A stretch of 64,000 nt of DNA from Agapanthus africanus. Taxonomy: Eukaryota > Streptophyta > Magnoliopsida > Asparagales > Amaryllidaceae. A model generated the notes under the pieces. The model did not search any database. It was not told the origin of the DNA and saw only the letters and a list, made by a program, of their open reading frames with translations. The DNA lies in the NCBI GenBank assembly GCA_030015575.1, contig JASDDO010000004.1:321230654-321294653 (forward strand), written 5' to 3'. A program made the translations under genes and the position numbers. Shown one piece after another: positions 1 to 13,157 of the stretch (the stretch's first letter is position 1; each line of letters opens with the position of its first letter).

Positions 1-68
1 AGGGTAGTAGGTAGAGACTGTTGAACTAAGTCAGCATCTGACCCGTTCTTCAACGTGGTCTTCAAGTC

Positions 69-492
69 CTAGAGCTCAAAAGAGCTGGTCTCTATAAGGA
101 AGTTGCCCCCTACAGATGACCCGATAGCCAACCTCGCTGGAAGCAATTCGTTCGAGGTCTCATATCTTGCGATACGAGATTGCTCTCCATATAAATCTTT
201 GTTATGGAGGAAGATGGAAACTGAGTCCATCTTCTCGTGCTGCCTCTGGTATATACCATCAACTAAGGCTAACACGAGGCACTTGGCTTTCGCACAGTCT
301 TCTTCTGATGTCCTATGGTTATCAATATCCGTGACAGGGGAAACTGGACCTGAGACGGCAGGGGTTGGATCAGTCAAGAGGTGTCCCAGCTTGTCATGGG
401 CAATGGACATCTGGACAGACCTTTGCCAGTCATAACAGTCAGATTCAGTCGTTTTATTATCTAGATGTAACCTATGTGCGGTCACTGGGTTG
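69..492 (-). pseudogene. gag: C1 gag fragment (copia capsid N-terminal part)
   Basis: The frame encodes about 140 residues that align with the B capsid (for example DKLGHLL, DCAKAKCLVLA, LYGEQSRIARYETS against the same stretch in B). Gag would coat the RNA in the virus-like particle. The ATG present in B just after the CAG at the leader end is missing here: the bases at that point no longer give a start codon, and the frame is open only because it continues into the leader. The C-terminal end departs from B after the GSSVG motif and meets a stop at 69. It is a decayed 5' gag remnant. Confidence 0.75.
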
Positions 493-985
493 CTGCAATT
501 AAGAGAGAGAGAAGAAAACACCTAGCATGATGCTCTTGCAAGTTAAGATTGGTTTTTAATTTATCTAAACAGGATGGCTCCCACTGTCTCTCGAATCCCT
601 CCTCAAACCATAAAGGAAGAATTAGTCAGGATCAATCTCACCGTACAATACTTGCTTAACCGTTCAGCCAGGCCAGTGTCGGTACTTCGAGGAAGGTTTT
701 CCAACACTTTCGCGAAGTTCATTAATTAAGTAACCTCTTTTCCCTGTGGGCGTAGCCCCGCTAACACCTTTCTAGACACCTACTTGGTTTATAGCATTGA
801 TCGTTAAGTGAAAGAGTTCCCGAGGAGTAGCATATACTCACAGTAGGATCGGGATCCAAATATCATCGCGTGACAAAACTGAAGGAATCCTACCAGAATC
901 ATCACACTCCAAATGGTATGCAGCGCTAGCAAGTTTCAATACTTTTGAAACTCCCGATGTGGATTTTTGCCCCATGCTCTTATGA

Positions 986-1181
986 CCTTGACGAAGGTCA
1001 ACAAATCATAAGTCACATGTCAAGTTCTACCCGTCATTATCCAGGTTGATTTGAAACCACCAACACATACCCTTGACGAAGGTCAACAAGGTAATACGAC
1101 TGTCCCAAACCAACGCATCTATCTATGCTACATATGAACACCCAACAGCTACCAATCACTATGCCTTGATGAAGGTCAACA
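986..1181 (-). repeat. Leader hairpin triplet in C1
   Basis: Three copies start at 986, 1071 and 1164 on the plus strand, with core CCTTGACGAAGGTCAA (TTGAC paired with GTCAA); the third has one base change. Each has its own outer arms, for example CTTATGA and TCATAAG around the first and TATG/CATA around the third. The same three units with the same 84-94 bp spacing occur in elements B, O and A. Confidence 0.8.
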
Positions 1182-1465
1182 AACATACCTTGAATACTAT
1201 TGAATATTCATACGAAATGACGGAGGGCTACGAATGGTTTTGGCGAAACCGTGAACATAGTGAACTTGATATAATCGATGGAACGAGATAGCTTTTAAAA
1301 GGAGTGGTTCAAGCTCTGCGTTTAAAAAGCTGGTTTTTGAAAAGAACTGAGTGGTTTTGAAAGTGTTCCAATCGACTTTTACTTGGTTTATTTTCTTGCA
1401 TTAATTCCAATGCGTCCCATCATTTAATCCTACCATTGCAGAAAACAACCAAAATATGGTGTACG

Positions 1466-1566
1466 CTTATGCCATCCGCATTCGCCACGGGGCCCCGTCA
1501 TCACCCGTTAGGTTACTTAACTAACGGCAGAGTGGGGACTGGACTAGCGCGGATGCAAAACATAAG
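1466..1566 (-). other. Conserved long leader stem-loop in C1
   Basis: Outer arms CTTATG (1466-1471) and CATAAG (1561-1566) enclose CATCCGC (1473-1479) and GCGGATG (1549-1555), and inside lies GTTAGGTTACTTAACTAAC, itself self-complementary. The same architecture is present in B, O and A. Confidence 0.7.
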
Positions 1567-2540
1567 CAACACTTAAATAGTTATCATATATAAATTTATA
1601 GCAATGATAGTCAATCCAGATCACAGATGAACACTTTGGATATACTAGGAATCCGCGATTCGTTCGAGCCTGCAACGAAAAGCGGATTACACGGTCGCGA
1701 TGAATAGCCAAAACCCCACCCAAGACCCCTACGGGTGCGGCAAACTACCCGCCAAGTATCCGAAGCGAAGCAACCTCCCTCAACACCGTGAGTAGGCCAC
1801 TCGGCACTTCGGGATACCCGGTAGTTTGTGCACCCCATCTTGGGTCTATCCTAGGAGCAAAAACATTAAAAAGAAATTATACAATGACGGCTACAACCCC
1901 GAACCGGTTGTTCGGCCAAACAAATAATATTACATCAATTTACAAATTTTTCAATGAATGAAAGAAAAAGAAACTCTCATCTCACACCCATTCTCGGCTA
2001 TTCATCCGCGACAATCCAACGAGTTCATATACACAAACCAACATTACAGATCACAGAAATGTATAACCCCCATTAATCGACGTATGGCGATTAGCGGACG
2101 TTCAATACATATATCACATCACAGATAATATTCATTAGGCAAAGAGTACGGAATATCGATCAAAATACGGATTTATAACCACCCCAAAAGTCAACTTGCT
2201 CTCTAGAAATTCTGGGTGGAAAAAACATGTATTAAAAATCTCAAAACAGCAAGCTAAGAACACTGCAGCAAAACTGAGACGCGGCCGAGTCAACTCGGCC
2301 GCGGATCCGCGGCCAAACCCATGGTTTGGCCGCGTTTCCGCGGTGAGTTGACCGAGTCAGACGCTCAGTTTTTCTGTGTGTTCTATAAAAACCCTGAGAC
2401 GAATTTTCATGTATGTCAAATAATTTTTTGAACAGTATAAAAATTCGACAGAAAGTTGGTTTTTGTCGAATGTGTTTTGCGACTTTTTTCCGATCGATAT
2501 TCTAAACACTTTGCTAACTTACTAGTTTATGTTTAGCTAG

Positions 2541-2552
2541 GCTCTGATACAA
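2541..2552 (-). other. C1 primer-binding site (initiator Met tRNA)
   Basis: The minus strand reads TTGTATCAGAGC one base inside the 5' LTR, a one-base variant of the TGGTATCAGAGC found in the other copia elements. Reverse transcription would start here. Confidence 0.85.
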
Positions 2553-2553
2553 C

Positions 2554-4748
2554 TGTAAGTCCACGTTGCTCACCTCGGTTCTTACGGGGAGGCGGAAACG
2601 GCGAAAAAAAATAATTTGACGCAATGCAACATGGACTCAAAAGCAAGGATCTTGGCAAAACTAGAAACTAGCAAACAAGTAGAGGCTTTAACTACTATGC
2701 TGTAGAAAATATACCTCACGGAACCGGTCCTTCGGGTCTTCTCTCCGCTGTCCGGCTCGTCCATCCGCGCTCCGAGGGTCGGTCCGGATCTCGGTCACCT
2801 CCGCGGCCTTCTTGAGTCGAAGACGATCCACCCGAGAGTTGTACACTAAGCTCCGCCTCAAGCCAAGGCAACTAGGGCAAAGAGATTGCTAATATAAACG
2901 CCTTAGGTTGTATAGAAGAGATAGATGGAAGTGTTTGTCTATGTGGATTCTTTTTCTCTCAACACATGAGATCAAAAGAATTTTCAAGAGGAGGAAGATG
3001 AAAGAGAAAACTTAGCAACCAAGGAGCTTTTCTTTTCTTCTCATTTCAAGAGAGAGAATGAGAAGAGAATAATAAAAAGATTAACCCAAATGAAATGAAC
3101 CATGGTAGCAATAATACACCCAAAACCATCATTACTAATCCTATCATGATAAAGTTGATGCTACATTGAATTGACCATTATCATAATCAAAAAAGAAAAA
3201 GAAAATGAAAGAAAAGTGTAGACCTCTCTTGAAGGTCAATGGTCAACACGGTCAACGGGTCAACAAAGTCAAGAGAGGTCTAAATGATCAAATGGTCAAT
3301 GCAATTAGCCATCACTAATCTATCACTAAAAGGATTAGTAAATAATGTTTCCGGCTCATAACGGTTCTGACCAAACGAATTGTCAAAACCCTAATGAGTG
3401 TGCCACATTACGGTTTTGGCCGAACCAACTGCCAAAACCCTAATGGGGCACCTCCTCCTTCATCGCTCCTCAAAACTGTGCATACACACCCGCATCCGCT
3501 TTCGTTAGAATGCGGATGCACAGAAGACAAAACAAATCCATCCATGCAATACTAGGATCTGGCTTAAACCAAATGCTTGTCAACCAACAGAGAAGAGGGG
3601 AAGCCTACTAGTATTGCCTTTCCGAACAGCATACGCAGACAAGTGCGCGTAAGTGATCGTAGCCCTGCCGTAAAACCATACGGCCTCTACACGTTTCGCT
3701 CAGTGCAGGGAAACTCTCTGTGTGGGTCTCTAAAGACTCGACACTACGCTGGCAGTGGGTTTAACCACAGACCGCAAGCGGCACTAGCTGTACGTAACGG
3801 TCCCCAGGTAGATGTCGATAAGAAGGCCGATGAGGTAAACCCATCCGAACTCCTACTTAGCCTGTATGTGACAATCTCCGTACAGTCCGGTCTGTTCGTC
3901 TGATACATCGCATGGCAGGCCTAGGGGGGCGGTGAACGTCAGTCCCTTAATAGCGGTACAAGTCGTGTTGAAGTGTAGCCCAGAACACCCTGAGATAACA
4001 CTGGAGACCTACTATTATATCTCTCCTTGTGTAATGGATCTCCTAGATACAGCGCGATGTCAACCCCCAATACCGGGAGAGACGAATCCTGTCTAACCGT
4101 CACTGCCTCCAAGTGCTTCGGGACTGCACCCAACTACTACCTGTTTGCATGACTCCTTTGAGCCGTGGTAAGGTAGTAATCTAAGTACAGTGGGAACACA
4201 CTCGAGGCGAAGTGAAAGTGTCAAGTCGGCGGACTAAGTTGTACTCATGTCACCTGGGAACTGATAACTGACGATAGGTATAATACCAACCAACAGTTCC
4301 CGACGAGTCCTGTCCAGTGTACTCGTAACCTATCGAGCACCCGTATACTATCTCAAGTACGACGTACTGACGGCTGTGGGACAGACCGTCTCCCCCGCTG
4401 GGATGAGAAGCGCATACGCTAGTCTACTCCGGAGTATCGATGCCCTGTCTCGATAGTCCTACGAATAGGGACCTGTATAAGGATGTGCTTGTGGATTACC
4501 CAGCCCCCATGAGTGTAAGCGCCATCACAACGCTGGTAATCAAGCAAAGATCCTAAGGGCTCTACTAATATGTATATAAGCGATATGCTAAAAGAAACAC
4601 ATGCACATATTGAAGTAGAGACAAACCAAGTAGCATACTACCATTTTGATCAAGATTGTCTATACAACTGTGAATATCCCAAGCTTCCATTAAGTAATAT
4701 ACAAGCTAGTATGATACAGTAATGGCCTCTAGGGCATATACACTAACA
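2554..4748 (-). repeat. C1 5' LTR
   Basis: This 2195-bp LTR opens on the minus strand with TGTTAGTGTATATGCCCTAG and ends CTTACA before the primer site. Stretches such as 3720-4750 match the B LTRs with substitutions and small indels. The second LTR is outside the window, so age cannot be judged. The interior (2850-3500) is AT-rich and I see no gene in it. Confidence 0.85.
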
Positions 4749-4936
4749 GGCTACCGAGCATGGTTTAACCCCGAATTAGCCCCAGGTTAACATGCACATG
4801 TGTGTGCAAACCCAATTAAATTCTAATAAAATATTTATTAATTTTTATAAAATATTTGAAAACCATTTTGGTAAACTTTTTACTAAAAACCATATTTTCA
4901 CATAATCAACCACTAAATGCATTCTAAGGTGTTACA
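4749..4936 (-). repeat. G1 3' LTR, partial
   Basis: The first 188 bp of the LTR on the minus strand, ending on the plus strand in GGTGTTACA. It aligns with 24200-24387, with about one mismatch per 12-15 bases. The rest was displaced by insertion of C1. Confidence 0.85.
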
Positions 4937-4950
4937 ATCTTCCCCCCTTA
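4937..4950 (-). other. G1 polypurine tract
   Basis: The minus strand reads TAAGGGGGGAAGAT directly before the 3' LTR, the expected priming site for plus-strand DNA synthesis. A nearly identical tract (TTAAGGGGGGTAGAT) sits before the 3' LTR of G2. Confidence 0.8.
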
Positions 4951-7900
4951 AAGAAATTCGGTCCCGAATTTAAAATTTTTACTAGGCGTACCTTCAAAGA
5001 GTTGAGGGAATTTTTTCCGCATCTCGCCCTCGGCCTCCCAAGTGATCTCTTCACCATTCGGGCTGCGCCAAAGCACCTTCACAGATGGCAAGACCTTTGA
5101 TCGAAATTTCTTTACCTGCCGATCCAATATCACTACTGGCTGCTCGGTGAACGAAAGATTGTGCTCAAGCTGAACGGTCTGATGCTGAACCATGTGAGAA
5201 GGGTCATGAAGGTATGTGTGAAGCATCGACACATGGAATACGGGGTGAACATCCGGGAAGTTGGGTGGAAGAGCCAAACGATATGCCACTGCGCCCACAC
5301 GCTCAAGGATCTCGAAGGGACCTATAAATCTGGGACTAAGCTTCCCTTTCCGCCTAAATCTCATCACGCCCTTCATCGGAGAGACCCTCAGAAAAATATG
5401 ATCGCCAACGGAGAACTCGAGTCTACGGCGGCGTCTGTCAGCATACGATTTCTGCCTGCTCTGAGCTGTCCTCATCCTATCTCGAATCAACTGTAACTTC
5501 TCGGTCGTCTCCTGTACGATCTACGGCCCCAAAATACTGCTCTTGCTGAGCTCTGTCCAACAGACGGGTGATTGACATCTCCTTCCATAAAAATTCTCGA
5601 ATGGTGCTATCTGAATCGTATCTTAGAAGCTATTATTATAGGAGAACTCCACCAAGGGTAAATGACGATCCCAGCTGCCACCGAAATCAAGAATACAAGC
5701 TCGAAGCAAGTCCTCAAGAGTCTGAATAGTCCGCTCTGACTGGCCGTCGGTCTGCGGATGGAAGGCTGCGCTGAAACTCAAGCGGGTTCCCAAACCCTCC
5801 TGAAGCCTCTGCCATAGTCGGCTGGTGAACTGGGTGCCTCGATCGGACATGATACAAGTCAGGACTCCATGCAATCGTACGATCTCGTTGATGTATATCT
5901 GGGCATACTGTGCAAATCCAAAAGTGGTCTTCACCGGTAGAAAGTGAGCCGCTTTCGTCAATCGATCAACGATAACCCAAATGGAGTCGTACCCTCGACT
6001 GGTACTTGGTAGACCCACAATGAAATCCATAGAAATCTGCTCCCATTTCCACTCCGGAATGGGCAAGGGATGTAGCTCTCCCGCGGGACTCTGGTGCTCG
6101 GCCTTGACTTACTAACAAGTCAGGCACCTCGACACGAAGTCCGTGACGTCCCTCTTCATCCCTTCCCACCAGTAAACATCTATCAGATCATGGTACATCT
6201 TGGTGGAACCTGGATGAACACTGTACAATGATCGATGCGCCTCCTCGAGAATCTCACGCCTCAGTCCCTCTGAATCTGGTACGCATAGTCGAGTCCTAAA
6301 TCGCAGTATCGCCTGATCATCGATCACGAACTCAGAGTCTCTGCTCTGTCTAATCTGCTCCCTGATCTCTGAAAGACGGTCATCACTGGGCTGCGCCTCG
6401 TGGATACGGTCAAGCAACTGTGGACATGCACGGATATGCGCAAGCTGTCCCCCGGTCGGAGTAAACTCGGACTGCACTCGGATGTCGCATAGAATCTGCC
6501 AATCTGCCGACGACTGCCTCTGTACTGCGCTCAAACAAAATAGACTACCTCCGGGACTCCGAGTCAAAGCATCCGCCACTACATTCGCCTTGCTCGGATG
6601 ATAAAGGATCTCGCAATCGTAGTCCTTCACTAGCTCCATCCAACGACGCTGTCTCAGGTTCAGGTCTCGCTGCTGAAATATGTACTTCAAGCTCTTATGG
6701 TCCGTGAATATCTGGCACACCTCACCGTATAGGTAATGTCTCTAGATCTTGAGTGCAAACACCACTGCAGCCATCTCCAAATCATGAGTGGGGTAGTTAT
6801 GTTCATGTTTCTTTAGCTGCCGAGAAGCATACGCGAGAACCCTGTCATGCTGCATCATTATGCACCCTAGTCCCACTCGAGAAGCGTCACAATAGACCAC
6901 AAATCCGCCCGATCCTGAAGGCAATGATAACACCGGCGCCGTAGTCAAACGAGTCTGCAACTGCTGAAAGCTATGCTCGCACGCATCCTTCCAATCGAAA
7001 AGAACTCCCTTCTGGGTCAACCCGGTCAACGGTGCAGCGATACGGGAGAAGTCCTGAACAAATCGTCGGTAGTAGCCGGCCAGTCCTAGGAAGCAGCGGA
7101 CCTCTGTAACTGATGCAGGTCCGGGCCAATGCTGAACGGCCTCGATCTTCTTCGGGTCCACACATATGCCATCTTTCGTCACCATGTGACCCAAGAAGTC
7201 TACACCGTCGAGCCAGAATGCGCACTTAGAGAATTTAGCGAATAGCCGATGCTCCCTCAAGGTCTGCAACGTAATACGCAAGTGATGCTCGTGCTCCACT
7301 CGGCTCCGGGAGTACACTAAGATATGGTCGATGAATACGATGATGAACTGATCAAGATACGGCCTGAAGACGTGGTTCATCAAGTCCATAAATGCTACTG
7401 TGGCGTTGGTGAGTCCGAACGACATCACCAAAAACTCATAGTGGCCGTAACGCGTGCGAAAAGCCGTCCTCGGAATATCCTCCTGCCGGACTCGCAACTG
7501 ATGGTAGACTGATCGCAAGTCAATCCTCGAAAAGTATCCCGCACCCTGAAGCTGGTCGAATAAGTCATCGATATGCGGTAAGGGATATCTGTTCCGTACG
7601 GTAACCCTGTTCAGCTGGCGGTAATCAATACACAAGAGCAAACTGTCGTCCTTCTTCTTGACGATCAGGACAGGAGCATCCCAAGGAGACACACTAGGTC
7701 GAATAAGCCCCTTATCCAGAAAATCTTGCAACTAACCTTTCAACTCTCTAAGCTCCGCCGGGGCCATCCGATAAGGCGGTATGGAAATAGGCCCCGTGCC
7801 GGGAATCAAGTCAATGCAGAAAACAATATCGTGCTCAGGCGGTAGCCCAGGCAGCTCATCAGGGAAAACATTAGGGAACTCACTAACAATCGGGATCTGG

Positions 7901-8394
7901 TCCAAAGGAACCTCTGTAGCTCTAGTATTGCAAACGTAGGCTAGAAATCCCTGACATCCCCTCCTCAAAAGTTGTCCAGCGCGAAGAGATGAAATCAAAC
8001 TGTGAGGGGTGGCACCACGGTCCCCCTGCACAACAAAAACCGACTCGTCGGGAAAACAAAACCTAGTTGTCTTCTCGCGGCAGTCCACAGACGCATAGCA
8101 CGTGGCTAACCAGTCCATACCCAGGAGAACGTCGAAGTCCAACATCTCAAGAAGGATCAAGTCGACGGACAACTCTCTCTCACCTATACGGACAACACAT
8201 GACTGGAACACGTGCCTCGCAATAAACGACTCGCCAACGGGAGTGGTCACAGCAAGCGGCTGATTAAGCAAACCAGACTCTACTACCCAAACTCGGCATG
8301 AAGTGTGTGGAAACGTACGACTGCATGGATCCCGGATCAAACAGCACGTGTGCATCAAAAGAACATACTGAAAAAGTACCTGAGACCACTGCAT
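4948..8394 (-). pseudogene. pol: G1 pol: protease, RT, RNase H, integrase, chromodomain
   Basis: One frame with in-frame stops at 7732, 6742, 6112, 5623 and 5521. From the N-terminus: a retropepsin-like region (FDVLLGMDWL near 8120); RT from about 7735, with the IDYRQLN motif; RNase H (VVYCDAS near 6900); the integrase HHCC zinc finger ending SRCLTC at 6115; and the integrase core with [14 protein letters not shown] and [10 protein letters not shown], giving the D-D-E triad. After the integrase, 4970-5130 encodes a chromodomain-like tail (VKVLWR, TWEAEGEMRKKFPQLF), typical of Tekay chromoviruses and thought to steer integration to heterochromatin. The RT catalytic motif reads FIDH rather than FVDD/FIDD. 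The product is certainly inactive. Confidence 0.9.
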
Positions 8395-8418
8395 TGGACG
8401 CCTACACGTCCTGATGCA

Positions 8419-9684
8419 TCAAGTCGAATGCCCGTGCCTGCCCTCCACCTGCAACCGGCTGTCCTCTGCCGGAAACTGGCTTTCCTCTGCCTCAGTCACC
8501 CCGTCCTCTCTGAACGAACCCTCCGCGGCCACGACCTCTCTGTGTGTAAGTCTGACGCGGAGCAATATCAGGTGCAAGAGGCAACGCCCTATGAGGTGGA
8601 GAAGATAGTAGGGTAATATATGGTACGGCCGTCTCGCCCTCACGTGGCTCCGGACAATCTCGAATACGATGATAAGTACTCCCGCACCGGAAACATCTAG
8701 ATGGTGCCGGCTGACCCTCCTGAGGATAAGAGCTGAATAGCTGACCTCGTCCCGAGCCTCCGCTACCCCCCGTACCTGAACGGAACTTGTCGAGGAGCTT
8801 TAACGGTTGTCTCTGTGCTGACGTATCTGTATGAACCCTCTTCGGCCCTGGAACTACCGAAGTCTCAGCAAGGCGCTTCTCGACTAATAGGGCTGCATCT
8901 ACAGCTGCTGCATAGATCTTGCAATGCTGTGCGCTGATCGCAAGAAACAACGGGGTAATCAGGCCTCGAACAAACCTCTTAACCCGCATCTCCTCAGTAG
9001 CTACCAAATACGGGGCATACGTAGATAGCTCGGTAAATAGCACGCCGTACTCTGCCACTGTCATCTCGGAGTTTGACGTAAAGACTCGAACCTGCGCGCT
9101 AGAGAATCTCTGACACTCTGTGGAAGGAAACATGCAAGAAACACCGTCATGAACTCAGTCCAGGTCATAGGAGGAAGACCTGCTGCTCTGCCCTTCTCTA
9201 CCGACTCACACCACTTCTGCGCAAGACCTTCCAGGCGAAAGCTCGTGAACTCCACCCATCTCGCGTCTGAGCATCTGAGTGAACGACATATCCGGGCTAT
9301 CCAATCGATAAATGACAGCGGATTCTCGGCTACATCGGTGCCTATGATGACCGGAGGCTTCAGCCTCATAAATTCAGATAGTGATACTGTGATAACCTCT
9401 GTAGCTGCAGGTGCAACTGCCTGAACTGTAGGTACCATCGTGGTCCACGTAACGGGTAGAACTACCTCTGGTCGTTGCGCTCGAAGTGCCTCAACTAACG
9501 ACCCTATCATCTGGCGCATCTCCTGCATACCGGCCCCTAGCATAGCAATCTGGTCTGTCGAAGGGGGAACAGTTTGCTCCGGTACAACGGGTGTACTGCC
9601 CGGGTCAGTCCTCATCTCAGATGAGTTAACTTTAATCTTAGATCTCGCGGCCGCTCTCTGTGCCCTCATAATCTTCGGCGGCAT
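8419..9684 (-). pseudogene. gag: G1 gag (capsid and CCHC nucleocapsid), frameshifted
   Basis: The start chosen at 9684 gives MPPKIMRAQRAAARSK, the usual basic N-terminus of this lineage; the frame runs open further upstream but without homology. The capsid part follows (PLSFIDWIARICRSL, FRLEGLAQKWCES). The frame breaks near 9060-9130, where homology moves to another frame (MTVAEYGVLFTELSTYAP). The zinc knuckle CFRCGSTYHRIRDC fits CX2CX4HX4C. A second shift near 8420-8490 separates gag from pol, which are usually one frame in this lineage. Confidence 0.85.
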
Positions 9685-9919
9685 AATGGCTGGAAATGAA
9701 ACAAGATTCGATAAGAATACGGAAATCGAATCACAAGAATGTATATAATCACGAAGGAATTTCAACCAATATGTCATAAGGTCGCTTAGGCGAAGTACCG
9801 TGTCGTGAGTATGCCGCGGAACATACCCACGCTACACCACTCTGCTTCAGCTACCTACCCCATCATACTAAGGTCATCCTACACTCCGAAATGTAAAACC
9901 TACGCTTTGATACCAACTT
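9685..9919 (-). other. G1 5' leader and primer-binding site
   Basis: A short leader between LTR and gag. The minus-strand primer site TGGTATCAAAGCG lies at 9903-9915, a few bases inside the LTR, and is shared with G2. The first 120 bases of leader are also recognisably similar to the G2 leader (a tract around GCGGAACATACC), so the two elements are close relatives. Confidence 0.8.
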
Positions 9920-12900
9920 TGTCACAACCCAAAGTTCGGCCCGTGACCGGCACTTAACCACGTAACGTCTATAGGCGTAACGCGATTAAGTAAGCCGAAA
10001 CCCAGAAATCAAAACCATTAAAAATAGTGAGGGATGAAAACATTAGTTTAAAACATTTAGAAAACCTTGAGTAAAAATCTTTAAAGTTTAAGTTATTTTC
10101 TTAAAAATTTTGGCAGCACCTCCTTTGTAAAAACTAGCCCCGAAACGGGTAAAACACATGATATAAATAAAATGACTGATAATAAGAATAAAACATCCCT
10201 AAACGGGAGCAATCACGCCCAACGGCGGAAACAACCACCACAAGAATAATATACGACGCCGTAGCGAAGAAATGAGCAATATAAGTGAAAAACATCATAA
10301 AAGATAAAGCTGCATAAGTAAAGTCGGCTCACACGAGCTCGACATCCAGAGTACAAAATAATATACAACATCGTCCTCACAACTGGTCTCTAAGTCAATA
10401 CATGAAATGGTAGATGGAGAGTACTAGATACAACAAAGAGTACAATGGAAATTAACGGATACCGCAAAACCCACCTAACGGCAAAACGGCTCACTCGCCA
10501 ACTGCAATGGTATCCGTAGCCAAAAGGATACAAGGAAGTAGCCCTGCCGCAACTACCCTTAGGGTCGACCTTCAAACACTGTGGCACAACGGGGTGAGTT
10601 GCCAACTCGTGAATAGTAAATAACATATAAAGGTAATCGCGAGTATGCACGTACTGCGATACTCTAACATGTGCAATCTAATAATATCTATATAATGAAC
10701 TGGGTATGCAATAATCATGCAAAGTACTCTATCAGGTACTACGACTACATGATGCAATGCATAACGATGAATGCTGAGCATGGGATAAAATATCATCTAC
10801 ACGAATCATCATCATGGAAAAACCCCGGTGTATACCAAAAACACCCCAAAATCCCGATAACGCAGGCGCCGTCACTCTATCCGGCCCTCGATCCTGTAAA
10901 TCTCATAGAAACGGGGTGCCCAACATTGGCACCCGAAAACATCATGAAATACTCGTGTCCAGCATCGACACGCAAATCCTCGTATATCGGGCTCCGTCAG
11001 TCCGGATCGGCCCACGGGCTCCGTCTGCAGAATCGGCCCTCAGCCCCGGCAGTACGGGTCGGCCCATATCCATCTCTTGACTTTGGTCGGTATCCTCCGG
11101 ATAGCCGCCAGGTTCAACCAATCACCGGTAGGTAGTAGTCCCTCTGCCAGGCCCACCTTCTGTATACACAGCATCTCTTTCTTGTCCCGGGGTACCATAC
11201 CAGGTCCACCATGTACCTGCAATCGGCCTCATCCAGCTCCTCGAATCAGGTTCATATGTCACACGTCTCTGAACCGAGAAAACGCATGGTGGACACACTG
11301 AAATATCATATCAAGAGAAACCGGGTTTTCAAAACAGTGCATACTTTCTTAAAATAATACCACGGTTCTCAAATCCAGAAATCACATGATATCCAAAACT
11401 CAATGCGTGAATCCATGCAATGTGTCGTATGCCGCATAACATTGTACAACAAGTAAAAAGGGAAAACTGCTCTTTTAAATGGATCCAATTTTGAAAATAT
11501 TTCATGCGGTCCCCATTTTTCTAGAAATCAAAGCCAGCATCATCTATGTATATGAAATGTGTATGTATGAATGCACAAGATATACATACGCAAGAATGAG
11601 TGTACAATATGTATGCACACAAAGGAATAAAATCATTTCTAATCATCGATGATGAGGTAAGCTAAACGATGTATGGTTCATAGCAATTCTATAGTGCGAG
11701 TGTCATAGCAATTACTAACGGTGTGTGTAGCATGCAAATTCTTCTCGTGCAGCATGAACCGTTAGTAACAGTGCGGTGTCTTATAAAAATTATGTCTATA
11801 TACAACAAAAGAGGGGTATGGTATAATGGTACGTATACAGGACCAACATAATTATATAATATAACACGCGACTACAATATCCTATCAAGCCCTGACGCAT
11901 AACGTCATACGGGAGATTTCCCCGTAGATGTTAAATCTACTCACCGTGATCTCGAGCTAAGTGTAGCCGACTACCTGCTTCCCATTTTTTGCGGCATTCG
12001 AAGTACCCGCCTACGAACCTAGAATTCATACAAGCAACATTCATAAGGCTAAAATCTTGCAAAAACGCGATAACAATACTAAACGAGAAACTAGCGTCGC
12101 AAGCTAAACGCGTGTATACTCGATACGCCAAAATGTGTGTATACGCGTCTGAAACAACCCTGACACGCTGCAACACGCAGCAACCACCAAACACATTCAC
12201 AAAACGTACATGTCGCGCAAGTTTAAAAGTGTCGAAAACAAGGTATTTGGTTCCAGATTTTGATACGAACAGAATTAAGAAAAGTTGCATATACCAAAAA
12301 TCTTAGATATATAGCAGACTCCCCCAGCCCAAACCCAGAAACCCAACTCACCCCTCTGGCCGCAATTTGCGGCCAGAAAGAATTTTTCTGTGTCATGGTG
12401 TAGGAATTAGGGTCCCGTGCTCTATGTGTGTGATCTAGGTCTAGTGAACATACTCCAGTAAACTCAACTTTTTCTTAAAGCACCCAGGTCAAAAGCAGAT
12501 CTCAAAACGGCAATAAATCTTTACTAAATACTAAATTAACACTAAACTTAATACATTATGGGTTTTTAGTGTAACCTGAGGCAAAAACTTGGATTTAACG
12601 GCACTAATAACCCAAAGTTAAGCTAATAAGGCCATAAAACCCATTACTTGACCTAATCTACACATAACTCACCTAATTAGCACTAATACACCATTTAAAC
12701 CCTAAATTAAGTTAAGTAATTAAAATTTTAGCAAAGAAAAGGATTAGGGTAAGCTTTATACCTCAAATGGGTTTAGTGATGGCTCAACTTGCTAACCTTG
12801 CCTTCAAAGGCAAAGATTTGCCTCAAGAACCCATAAGAAGTGCTTAGACAAGAGGTTTAGTGAAGAGGAAAGGGATTTTTAATGGAGAATGGGGCTTAAA

Positions 12901-13157
12901 TAATGGGAAGAAGAAGAAGAATGATGAGGGAGAGGGAGAGGGGGGGCTGCTGCTGGACAGAAAAAGAGTGGCAGAGAGAGTGTGTGAGGTGAGGGAAAAA
13001 TGAGGGTTTTCTTTTTGAAAAAGAGTAGAGAGGGTGAGAGAGGGGGTTAGTGGACAAAGCATGGCATTTTCTCTCCCCTCATTTAATGCCAAGCATGCTT
13101 TTTCACCCATGCTCTCTCTCTCCTTCTCTAAGTCAACCCAAAAGGAAATTCAATATA
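9920..13157 (-). repeat. G1 5' LTR, larger part
   Basis: The LTR begins on the plus strand with TGTCACAACCC (its 3' end in element sense) and is broken at 13157 by G2; it resumes at 24067. Short blocks (for example 9960-10030, 11000-11110) match the inverted G2 LTR, showing shared ancestry of the U5 side. It is AT-rich toward 12400-13157. Open frames here, such as 12844-13110 with a Ser/Pro/Phe run, are low-complexity and not believable genes. Confidence 0.8.

Larger units (their letters stand above)
493..2540 (-). other. C1 untranslated leader between primer site and gag
   Basis: About 2 kb without a believable gene. It holds three copies of a hairpin motif (plus-strand starts 986, 1071, 1164) and a long stem-loop at 1466-1566 that are shared with the other copia elements. 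At 2279-2345 there is a GC-rich stretch with GGCCGCG repeats. At its gag side, 493-520 on the minus strand reads as a pyrimidine tract followed by AATTGCAG. Short open frames here (1073-1291, 1611-1838) are not conserved between elements. Confidence 0.75.
1..4748 (-). mobile_element. C1: Ty1/copia (Angela/BARE-like) retrotransposon, 5' half
   Basis: Reading on the minus strand, this holds a 5' LTR (2554-4748), a primer-binding site, an untranslated leader of about 2 kb and the start of gag; the rest lies left of the window. LTR and leader resemble those of element B (41743-51489). It ends inside the left LTR of gypsy element G1: the base after 4748 starts GGCTA, and the other G1 LTR has the same GGCTA at the matching place (near 24200), which would fit a 5-bp target duplication, but the second copy is out of view. 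Gag is damaged, so this copy is probably inactive. Confidence 0.9.

Noticed and set aside
12844-13110. An 88-residue Ser/Pro/Phe-rich frame on the minus strand
   Set aside because: Low-complexity translation of GA-rich LTR DNA with no homology.
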